Assembly (NCBI RefSeq): GCF_000306945.1
Contig: NC_018518.1
Location: 3,472,001 to 3,536,000, forward strand
From: Bordetella pertussis 18323
GTDB taxonomy: Bacteria > Pseudomonadota > Gammaproteobacteria > Burkholderiales > Burkholderiaceae_B
Reading direction: 5' to 3'
Length of the DNA: 64,000 bases
Shown here: positions 57,729-64,000 of the stretch, piece by piece
Position numbering within the stretch: the stretch's first letter is position 1
Layout: each line of letters starts with the position of its first letter
Notes under the pieces: model-generated
Database searches by the model: none
The model's input: the letters and a program-made list of their open reading frames with translations, nothing else
Told to the model about the DNA's origin: nothing
Program-made: the position numbers and the translations under genes

Positions 57729-58769
57729 ATGTCTCATCTCGTTCTGGACGACCTTACCAAGCAATACGGCGAAGCCGCGGCGATCTCCGGCGTCAGCTTC
57801 ACGGCGCCGGCCGGCAGCTTCACGGTTCTGCTCGGTCCCTCGGGATGCGGCAAGTCGACCACGCTGCGCATGATCGCCGGGCTGGATACGCCCACCTCCG
57901 GCCGGATCCGCATCGGCGACCGTGACGTCACCGACCTGCCGCCAGCCAAGCGGCGCATCTCGATGGTGTTCCAGTCGTACGCATTGTTCCCGCACCTGAG
58001 CGTGCGCGAGAACATCCTGTTCGGCCTGAAGGTGCGCAAGGAGCCCGCGCGCGACTACGAACGGCGGCTTGCGCGCGTGGCCGGGCTGCTGGGCCTGCAA
58101 GCCTTGCTGGACCGCAAGCCGGCCCAGTTGTCGGGCGGCCAGCAGCAGCGCGTGGCGCTGGGGCGCGCGGTAATCTCGGAGGCGCCGGTATGCCTGATGG
58201 ACGAGCCCCTGTCGAACCTGGACGCACAGCTGCGCCATGACATGCGGCGCGAAATCCGCGCGCTGCAGCAGGAGCTTGGCATCACCATGGTCTACGTCAC
58301 CCACGACCAGACCGAGGCCATGAGCATGGCCGACCAGGTGGTGCTGATGCGCGGCGGGCGCATCGAGCAGCTCGATACGCCGGATGGCCTGTACGCGCGG
58401 CCGGCCACCGAATTCGCGGCGCGCTTCATCGGTACGCCCCCCATGAACCTGATCGCCCTGGACACGCACGACGGCCGGCCCGTCGTCGCCGGCACCCAGG
58501 GGCCGGCCCTGGCGAACGCGCCGGCCGGCGCCGTCACGCTGGGCCTGCGGCCCGAACACATCCGCATCGATGCCGACGGCATGCCGGCCGTCATCGAAAG
58601 CGTGGAATATTTCGGCGCCGATTCGGTGGCGGTATGCCGCTTGGGTTCGTGCGGCGGCGTGGCGGTGCGGGTCAATGGCCACCTGCGCAGCGCGCCGGGC
58701 ACGGCGGTTGGCCTGGCCTGGCCCGACGAACGACAGCATTTCTTCGCCGCCGACGCGGCGGTTCTGTGA
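57729..58769 (+). CDS. ugpC: ABC transporter ATPase, UgpC/MalK type
   Basis: The 346-residue protein has Walker A GPSGCGKST, Q-loop VFQSYALFPHLSV, signature LSGGQQQRVALGRA, Walker B CLMDEPLSNLDA, H-loop VTHDQTEA and a C-terminal TOBE domain (VTLGLRPEHIRID). It energises the permeases downstream. The 105-bp gap upstream holds an AT-rich stretch near 57668-57700 that may be its promoter, and a 6-bp CGCCGC/GCGGCG hairpin near 57633. Confidence 0.88.
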   Translation: MSHLVLDDLTKQYGEAAAISGVSFTAPAGSFTVLLGPSGCGKSTTLRMIAGLDTPTSGRIRIGDRDVTDLPPAKRRISMVFQSYALFPHLSVRENILFGLKVRKEPARDYERRLARVAGLLGLQALLDRKPAQLSGGQQQRVALGRAVISEAPVCLMDEPLSNLDAQLRHDMRREIRALQQELGITMVYVTHDQTEAMSMADQVVLMRGGRIEQLDTPDGLYARPATEFAARFIGTPPMNLIALDTHDGRPVVAGTQGPALANAPAGAVTLGLRPEHIRIDADGMPAVIESVEYFGADSVAVCRLGSCGGVAVRVNGHLRSAPGTAVGLAWPDERQHFFAADAAVL

Positions 58770-58811
58770 ACCACCGGACGCACAGCGCGCCGATTTTTTA
58801 GGAAAGCCCCC

Positions 58812-60104
58812 ATGCGACGCATTGTTCTCAAAACCCTCGCCGCCGGCCTGGCCGGTGCCTTCCTGGCGCTGCCGGCGCAGGCGCAACAGCCCGTCGAAGT
58901 CGAGTTCTACTATCCGGTGGCCGTGGGCGGCCCCATCACCAAGATCGTCGACGACATGGTGGCGGATTTCCACAAGGAAAATCCCGATATCCGCATCAAG
59001 CCGATCTACGCCGGCACCTACCAGGATTCGATCGCCAAGGCGTTGACCGCGTTGAAGGGCGGCACGCCGCCGCAGCTGGCCGTGCTGCTGTCGACCGACA
59101 TGTTCACGCTGATCGACGAAGACGCCATCGTGCCCGTCGACGGCCTGGCCAAGAGCGATGCCGACAAGAAATGGCTGGGCGGCTTCTACGACGCCTTCAT
59201 GCAGAACAGCCGCACCGGCGGCCACGTGTGGGGCGTGCCGTTCCAGCGCTCGACCATCGTCATGTACTACAACAAGGACCTGTTCAAGGAGGCCGGCCTG
59301 GATCCCGAGCGCGCGCCGGCCACCTGGGACGAACTGGTCGAGTACGGCAAGAAGCTGACCAAGAAGGACGCCAACGGCAACGTCTCGCAGTGGGGCATCA
59401 AGATCCCGTCGGGCGGCGCCTTCGCCTATTGGCTGTTCCAGGCGCTGACCACGCCCAACGACGCCATCCTCATGAACGAGGAAGGCAGCCAGGTGTACCT
59501 GGACAAGCCGGCCGTGGTCGAGGCGGCGCAGTTCTGGCAGGATCTGTCGGTCAAGCACGGCGTCATGCCCAAGGGCACCATCGACTGGGGCACCACGCCC
59601 AAGGACTTCCTCGAGAAGAAAGCCGCCATCGTCTGGACCACCACGGGCAATCTCACCAACATCCGCAAGAACGCCGACTTCCCGTTCGGCGTGGCGATGA
59701 TGCCCAAGAAAAAACGCGGCGGCAGCCCCACCGGCGGCGGCAACTTCTACATCTTCAAGAGCGGCACGCCGGCGCAGCAGCAGGCCGCGCTGAAGTTCGC
59801 CCAATGGGCCACCACGCCCGAGCGCGCCGCCGACTGGAGCATCGCCACCGGTTACGTGGCGGTGACGCCCGCCGCCTGGCAGACCGAGCGCATGAAGAAG
59901 TACGCCCAGGAAGTGCCGGCAGCCACGGTGGCGCGCGACCAACTGGAGGTCAGCGTGGCCGAGTTCTCCACCCACGAGAACCAACGCGTGACCAAGGTGC
60001 TCAACGATGCGCTGCAGGCCGCGCTGACCGGCTCCAAGACGCCGCAGCAGGCCCTGACGGACGCGCAGCGCGAAGCCGATCGCGTGCTGCGCTCGTACAA
60101 GTGA
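58812..60104 (+). CDS. ugpB: ABC transporter substrate-binding protein, UgpB-like
   Basis: The 430-residue periplasmic protein has a signal peptide (1-25, AQA-QQ) and a family 1 solute-binding fold with features of UgpB: WGVPFQRSTIVMYYNKDLFK, TTTGNLTNIRKNADFPFGVAMMP and KTPQQALTDAQ near the C-terminus. Candidate ligands are sn-glycerol-3-phosphate or glycerophosphodiesters. Other phosphorylated or sugar ligands remain possible. Confidence 0.85.
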   Translation: MRRIVLKTLAAGLAGAFLALPAQAQQPVEVEFYYPVAVGGPITKIVDDMVADFHKENPDIRIKPIYAGTYQDSIAKALTALKGGTPPQLAVLLSTDMFTLIDEDAIVPVDGLAKSDADKKWLGGFYDAFMQNSRTGGHVWGVPFQRSTIVMYYNKDLFKEAGLDPERAPATWDELVEYGKKLTKKDANGNVSQWGIKIPSGGAFAYWLFQALTTPNDAILMNEEGSQVYLDKPAVVEAAQFWQDLSVKHGVMPKGTIDWGTTPKDFLEKKAAIVWTTTGNLTNIRKNADFPFGVAMMPKKKRGGSPTGGGNFYIFKSGTPAQQQAALKFAQWATTPERAADWSIATGYVAVTPAAWQTERMKKYAQEVPAATVARDQLEVSVAEFSTHENQRVTKVLNDALQAALTGSKTPQQALTDAQREADRVLRSYK

Positions 60105-60114
60105 TGCGCAGCGC

Positions 60115-60990
60115 ATGAGCCGCACGACGCAAGCGGTGTACGGCTGGCTGCTGTTGCTGCCAGCCGTCGTCCTGCTGGCCGCCTTCACCCACTACCCGGC
60201 GCTGGCCACGCTGTGGCACAGCTTCTTCTCCACTCCCAAGGGCAGCCGGCCGGCGCGCTTCGTGGGGCTGGAGAACTACGCGCTGCTGCGCGACGACCCG
60301 GTGTTCTGGCAGTCGCTGTGGAACAACCTGTGGTTCGCGCTGGGTACGATCCCGACCTCGATCGCCATCGCGCTGGCCATGGCGCTGTGGGTCAACGGCA
60401 AGCTGCACGGTCGCGGCTTCCTGCGCATGGCGTACTTCACCCCCACCGTGCTGCCCATGGTGGCGGTGGCCAATATCTGGCTGTTCTTCTACACGCCGCA
60501 GTACGGACTGATTGCGCAAGTCATGCAGTGGTTCGGCCTGGCCGGCCCCAACTGGCTGGGCAGCCGCGACACCGCCTTGCCGGCGTTGATGATGGTGACC
60601 GTGTGGAAGGAGTCGGGCTTTTTCATGATCTTCTACCTGGCCGCCCTGCAGACGGTGTCGCCCTCGCTGCGCGAGGCCGCCATGCTCGAAGGCGCCTCGC
60701 GCTGGCAGTATTTCCGGCGCGTGCTGTGGCCGCTGCTGATGCCCACGACGCTGTTCGTGCTGGTCAACGCCCTGATCAATGCGTTCCGGCTGGTCGACCA
60801 CGTCGTGGTCATGACACGCGGCGGCCCCGATAATGCCAGCACGCTGCTGCTGTTCTACATCTATCAGGTCGGTTTCAGCTTCTGGGACACCGCCTACGCG
60901 GCCACGCTGACCGTGGTGCTGCTTGCCGTGCTGGCGGCCACCGCGCTCATCAAGTTCCGCTGGCTGGACCGCAGGACACACTATCAATGA
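60115..60990 (+). CDS. ugpA: ABC transporter permease, UgpA-like
   Basis: The 291-residue permease has six transmembrane segments and the EAA loop EAAMLEGASRWQYFRRVLWPLL. It starts 10 bp after the binding-protein gene and overlaps the next permease gene by ATGA. Confidence 0.87.
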   Translation: MSRTTQAVYGWLLLLPAVVLLAAFTHYPALATLWHSFFSTPKGSRPARFVGLENYALLRDDPVFWQSLWNNLWFALGTIPTSIAIALAMALWVNGKLHGRGFLRMAYFTPTVLPMVAVANIWLFFYTPQYGLIAQVMQWFGLAGPNWLGSRDTALPALMMVTVWKESGFFMIFYLAALQTVSPSLREAAMLEGASRWQYFRRVLWPLLMPTTLFVLVNALINAFRLVDHVVVMTRGGPDNASTLLLFYIYQVGFSFWDTAYAATLTVVLLAVLAATALIKFRWLDRRTHYQ

Positions 60991-61787
60991 ACCGCACGCT
61001 GGATACGCTCGGGGCCTGGCTGCTGGGCCTGCTGTGGATACTGCCGCTGGCCTACGCGGCCTGGGCGGCGTTTCATCCGCCGGCCTACGCCACGCGCTTC
61101 GACCTGCTGGCCCCGCTGACGCTGGAGAACTTCGCGCGTGCCTGGAACGCCGCGCCGTTTCCGCGCTATTTTCTCAACACCTTCCTGCTGGTCACCATGG
61201 TGCTGGCCGCGCAGCTGGTGCTGTCCACGTTGGCGGGCTACGCCTTCGCGCGCTTCGAGTTCCGCGGCCGCGACTTCGTGTTCATGCTGGTGCTGCTGCA
61301 GCTGATGGTGATGCCGGACGTGCTGCTGGTGGAGAACTACCGCTCGATGAGCCTGCTGGGGGTGCGCGATACGGTGTTCGCGGTCGGCTTGCCGTACTTC
61401 GCCTCGGCCTTCGGCATCTTCCTGCTGCGCCAGACCTTCAAGACCGTGCCGCGCGAACTGGAGGAAGCGGCGCGGGTCGAGGGCGCCAGCCCCTGGCAAG
61501 TGCTCATGAAAGTCTATGTGCCGCTGGCGCGTCCCATCTACGTGGCCTACGGCCTGGTATCGGTCAGCCACCACTGGAACAACTTCCTGTGGCCGCTGAT
61601 CATCACCAACTCGGTCGAATCGCGCCCGCTCACCGTCGGCCTGCAGGTGTTCTCGTCGACCGACCAGGGCATCGACTGGTCGGTCATCACCGCCGCCACG
61701 CTGCTGTCGGCCGCGCCGCTGCTGGTCGGCTTCCTGCTGTTCCAGCGCCAGTTCGTGCAATCGTTCATGCGCGCGGGGATACGCTGA
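60987..61787 (+). CDS. ugpE: ABC transporter permease, UgpE-like
   Basis: The 266-residue permease has six segments and the EAA loop EEAARVEGASPWQVLMKVYVP, which contacts the ATPase, plus the family PLxVGLQVF-type motif (SRPLTVGLQVFSS). It is last in the operon. A palindromic repeat 10 bp after the stop may terminate it. Confidence 0.88.
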   Translation: MNRTLDTLGAWLLGLLWILPLAYAAWAAFHPPAYATRFDLLAPLTLENFARAWNAAPFPRYFLNTFLLVTMVLAAQLVLSTLAGYAFARFEFRGRDFVFMLVLLQLMVMPDVLLVENYRSMSLLGVRDTVFAVGLPYFASAFGIFLLRQTFKTVPRELEEAARVEGASPWQVLMKVYVPLARPIYVAYGLVSVSHHWNNFLWPLIITNSVESRPLTVGLQVFSSTDQGIDWSVITAATLLSAAPLLVGFLLFQRQFVQSFMRAGIR

Positions 61788-61796
61788 AGGAGGACG

Positions 61797-61852
61797 GGTG
61801 CCTGTCCCCGGATGGAGCATGGGCGCCTGTCCCCGGAAGGGGGACAGATACC
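61797..61852 (+). repeat. Palindromic GGTGCCTGTCCCC repeat, left of the IS110-family element
   Basis: GGTGCCTGTCCCC (61797-61809) can pair with GGGGGACAGATACC (61839-61852) with two mismatches, and GCGCCTGTCCCCGG lies in between. It matches the unit at 48914 and the pair at 63077-63149. Confidence 0.75.
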
Positions 61853-61862
61853 GTCTTGGCAG

Positions 61863-62888
61863 TCAACCGTTCATGGCGTAATTGGGCTGGTAGGGGATGC
61901 GGTTTTTGAGGACCCCGAAGCACAGATGCACCAGTTTTCTCATGGCCGCGCCCAGCGCGGCCTTTTTGCTTTTTCCTGTTTTGAGCAGGCGCTGGTAAAG
62001 GGCGCGGATGTGGGGGTTGTGGCGGGTCCCAACCAGGGCCGCCATGTATAACGTGGCGCGCACCTGGGAGGGGCCGGCTTTGGACAGGCGTGCGCAGCTG
62101 TTCAGACTGCTGCCGGATTGGCGCTGCACAGGGACCACCCCGAGATAGGCGGCCAGGCTCTGGGCGGAGTCGATATGCCGATTGTGCATGACGGCCAGGA
62201 TGGCGTTGCCGGCCTGAGGCCCGATGGCGGGGATGGAGTTCAGCAGCTCGCAGTCTTGCTTGAGGTCGGGGTGGTTGTCGATGTGCTGATCGATCGCCCG
62301 CTCGATTTGTTTGATCTGTTCGCGCAAGAACGCGATGGCCTTGTCGATGGAACCATCGACCAAGGGCGCCGAGGGGCTGAACTGGCTCTTCTCTTTGCGA
62401 TTGAGCTCACGCAACAGATCCTTGCTCAGCGCCTCGCGTCGCGTCAACAAGGCGCGCAGTTGACGCGCATGCAAGGGCGCCGGGTGCCACAGCGCCGGGC
62501 TCAGCGTCTGTCCATAGCGAGCCAGCACGTAGCTGTCGAGCGCATCATTTTTGGAGCGCAGCGCCAAGGCCTTGGCAAAGTCCCGGGCCTGGGCGGGATT
62601 GACCAAAGAGACCCGGACCTGGGGCAGCGCCGTGGCCGCTTGCTCGTGATACAGACCCGTAGGCTCCAGGATGGCGTGCAACTGCGCCGGCTGTGCGCCG
62701 TGTTTGGCGCACCACGCCAGCAGGGCTTGTACGCCCGCGGCGGTGTTGACCACCACCTTGGTCTTACGCTTGTCAGCCTCAGCCGTCAGCAACGTGCAAT
62801 CCAGCTTGGCCTTTGATACATCAATACCTATGAAAACATGGACTTGGCCTCCTGCAGATAACAAACTGCTGTCAGCCACTGCGCCCAC
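61863..62888 (-). CDS. IS110-family DEDD transposase (IS1663-like)
   Basis: The 341-residue recombinase has the RuvC-like domain with Asp23 (FIGIDVSKAKLD), Glu75 (ILEPTG), Asp115 and Asp118 (RSKNDALDSY), a coiled-coil in the middle, and the C-terminal Tnp_20 domain (LLNSIPAIGPQAGNAILAVM, then SGSSLNSCARLSKAGPSQVR with the nucleophile Ser region). All key residues are intact, so it may be active. IS110 enzymes use a bridge RNA to choose targets. Confidence 0.92.
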   Translation of the reverse strand: MGAVADSSLLSAGGQVHVFIGIDVSKAKLDCTLLTAEADKRKTKVVVNTAAGVQALLAWCAKHGAQPAQLHAILEPTGLYHEQAATALPQVRVSLVNPAQARDFAKALALRSKNDALDSYVLARYGQTLSPALWHPAPLHARQLRALLTRREALSKDLLRELNRKEKSQFSPSAPLVDGSIDKAIAFLREQIKQIERAIDQHIDNHPDLKQDCELLNSIPAIGPQAGNAILAVMHNRHIDSAQSLAAYLGVVPVQRQSGSSLNSCARLSKAGPSQVRATLYMAALVGTRHNPHIRALYQRLLKTGKSKKAALGAAMRKLVHLCFGVLKNRIPYQPNYAMNG

Positions 62889-63060
62889 TTGCCTTGTACA
62901 TACAGGGTCCTCGCCCTACGATACCGTCCAGTGTCTCGCCGGCCCAGCAGTGCGCTGCCGAGCCGCTATCTGTCCCACAAAGTCCTCGCTTTGGGCACCA
63001 ACTCGCGGTCATCGGCGCGCGGTGGTGATAGCTAATCACCACCGGAGGAAAGATACAAGG
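62889..63060 (-). ncRNA. Candidate IS110 bridge RNA in the 5' noncoding end
   Basis: The noncoding end upstream of the transposase can fold into several hairpins: GGTGGTGAT/ATCACCACC (63021-63029 with 63035-63043), a CCCACAAAG/CTTTGGG stem with a 6-nt loop near 62973-62995, and CAGC/GCTG near 62946-62958. IS110-group elements encode their bridge RNA in this position. The exact ends and the target- and donor-binding loops are not determined. Confidence 0.45.
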
Positions 63061-63076
63061 CACCCATGCAACCCGC

Positions 63077-63149
63077 GGGAGCCAGTCCCCCTGCGGACAC
63101 AGGCTCCCCAAGTTTGCGGGAGCCAGTCCCCCTGCGGGGACAGGCTCCC
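63077..63149 (+). repeat. Two tandem palindromic GGGAGCCAGTCCCC repeats
   Basis: Unit 2 (63118-63149) is GGGAGCC-A-GTCCCC-CTGC-GGGGAC-A-GGCTCCC, a hairpin with one A-A mismatch. Unit 1 (63077-63108) is the same with small differences in the arm. They lie just outside the IS110-type element and before two minus-strand genes, for which they may be terminators. Confidence 0.8.
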
Positions 63150-63157
63150 GGGTATGG

Positions 63158-63475
63158 TTAATGGCCTACCATCAGCCCGGGCAGATCCACCACGATGCGG
63201 GCCTTGCCCAGGGCCAGCGCGGCCTGTTCGGCGAACTCGCGGCTTTCCTTGGCGTCGCCCGACAGGGTGTCGTAGCCCAGCGCATCGGCCACGCCCAGGA
63301 TCTTGTCCAGCAACAGCACCTTGCCGCTGGGGCGCAGCGGCTCGCAGCCGAGCATTTCCCAGGCACTGTCGAACCAGTCGCGCGCGGCGGCGGCCGCCTG
63401 CACCGAGGGTTCGACGTCGACGCTCAGGTCGACGGTGCGGCGGGCATCGAAAACAACGGTCACTTCGCTGCGCAT
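63158..63475 (-). CDS. Hypothetical protein
   Basis: The 105-residue protein begins MRSEVTVVFDARRTVDLSVD after an AGGAG site, and has an acidic mixed alpha/beta composition with LDKILGVADALGYDTLSGDA in the middle and RIVVDLPGLMVGH at the end. I do not recognise a family. Codon usage and the ribosome site make it a credible gene, probably restricted to Alcaligenaceae. Confidence 0.65.
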   Translation of the reverse strand: MRSEVTVVFDARRTVDLSVDVEPSVQAAAAARDWFDSAWEMLGCEPLRPSGKVLLLDKILGVADALGYDTLSGDAKESREFAEQAALALGKARIVVDLPGLMVGH

Positions 63476-63565
63476 CGACGGATCTCCTGGTGGTGGCGCG
63501 GGGGCATCCCTGCGCACAGTATGCGCAAGAACCCGCGCGGAAAATGTCAGGCTTGCGATATTGCG

Positions 63566-63913
63566 CTACCAGCCGCGCGAGACTTCCCAGGTCAGGTCGG
63601 CCCCGGCCGCGGCAGTCTTCCTCATCATGTCCAGCAGCGGAAAGGCGCGCTGGTGCAGGCCCACGGCGAGCTCGATCGGATGCACCGGCTCCTTGTCGGG
63701 ATGAGGCTCGTCATCGTCGGGCGGGCTGCGATCGGCGGCGGCAATGGCGCGCTCCAGCCCGGTGATGGCCGATTGCAGCTGGTCCGCGGTGAACACGCCG
63801 CGCTCCGGAATGGCGTCGCGAAAGCTCTTGCCGGCGGCGCGCAGCAGGGGCGCAGCATCGTCGGTGCGCATGAGAACCTCGGCCGCGACCTTGGAATGGA
63901 ATGTAATGAGCAT
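63566..63913 (-). CDS. DUF1840-family protein
   Basis: The 115-residue protein starts MLITFHSKVAAEVLMRTDDA, the typical DUF1840 opening, with an acidic, Pro-rich stretch in the middle (DRSPPDDDEPHPDKEPV) and HQRAFPLLDMMRKTAA at the end. The function is unknown and it is common in Betaproteobacteria. The ATG at 63913 is chosen over the upstream start at 63946 by family alignment. Confidence 0.82.
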   Translation of the reverse strand: MLITFHSKVAAEVLMRTDDAAPLLRAAGKSFRDAIPERGVFTADQLQSAITGLERAIAAADRSPPDDDEPHPDKEPVHPIELAVGLHQRAFPLLDMMRKTAAAGADLTWEVSRGW

Positions 63914-64000
63914 GTTGCGGACTCCCATACGGATAATTTCATACACTACCGCAAGCTGCGCGGACTGCCAACTGCACGGCCCGACACCCCGATGCGGTCC

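Larger units (their letters stand above)
61855..63065 (-). mobile_element. IS110-family insertion sequence resembling IS1663
   Basis: A full IS110-type transposase gene lies at 61863-62888, with about 175 bp of noncoding sequence on its 5' side. There are no clear terminal inverted repeats, as usual for the IS110 group, so the ends given here are approximate. Palindromic GC-rich repeats bracket it on both sides, which fits the known preference of several IS110 elements for REP-type targets. Confidence 0.8.

Noticed and set aside
62872..63111. 79-codon minus-strand open frame in the noncoding end of the IS110-type element
   Set aside because: It covers the presumed bridge RNA region and a palindromic repeat and has no coding features.

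Overview
The window is high-GC (about two thirds G+C) betaproteobacterial chromosome. Six near-identical 1043-bp IS481 copies inserted at NCTAGN sites, one IS110-family element resembling IS1663, and single-copy genes of Bordetella type (znu/zur locus, tandem lpxL, metXW-ampG, Bug/CaiB genes) point to Bordetella pertussis. There are no rRNA, tRNA, CRISPR or phage genes.

Layout. 0-6.9 kb: cca 5' end, a lytic transglycosylase, 5-formyl-THF cyclo-ligase, an MHS transporter with a deacetylase-family hydrolase, and a LysR regulator. 7-12.9 kb: IS481-1, a cobalamin adenosyltransferase, a CusF-like protein, then hslU and hslV split by IS481-2, and dksA. 13-21.5 kb: a complete zinc-acquisition locus (COG0523 GTPase, zur, znuCBA, zevAB-like pair, ZnuD-like receptor) with two matching Zur-type operators. 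21.5-26 kb: xerC-DUF484-dapF-lpxL-lpxL. 26-31.8 kb: methyl-cycle genes metK, ahcY (behind an SAH riboswitch) and metF, with a glycosyltransferase and small proteins. IS481-3 follows. 32.9-36.8 kb: a polar amino-acid ABC transporter whose ATPase has lost about 46 residues, and an Asp/Glu racemase. 36.8-42.2 kb: porin, ampG, IS481-4, metW, metX. 42.4-45.5 kb: a decaying stretch (frameshifted dehydrogenase fused tail-to-tail to a truncated AEC transporter, a LuxR-type HTH remnant, a frameshifted and IS-truncated hydrolase). IS481-5 follows and carries a nonsense mutation. 46.5-55.7 kb: an unusual redox/CoA/organosulfur gene island. IS481-6 follows. 56.7-61.8 kb: an ABC ATPase remnant, a metallophosphodiesterase and a Ugp-type ABC transporter. 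61.8-64 kb: IS1663-like element set between palindromic repeats, and two small conserved genes.

The most interesting stretch is 46.5-55.7 kb. It encodes a GrdB-family reductase-like protein with CxxC in place of a possible selenocysteine motif, a glutaredoxin, two class III CoA-transferases, a Bug binding protein, a thiol-dioxygenase-type cupin, a four-domain rhodanese protein (broken by a 1-bp frameshift), an IclR regulator and a thioredoxin-reductase-like flavoprotein. Together they look like a pathway for an organic thiol or sulfinate, though the substrate is unknown. The second main theme is IS-driven decay: one IS481 splits a heat-shock operon and rewrites the HslV C-terminus, one separates metXW from ampG, and four of six IS481 copies have mismatched target duplications, which marks likely rearrangement breakpoints.
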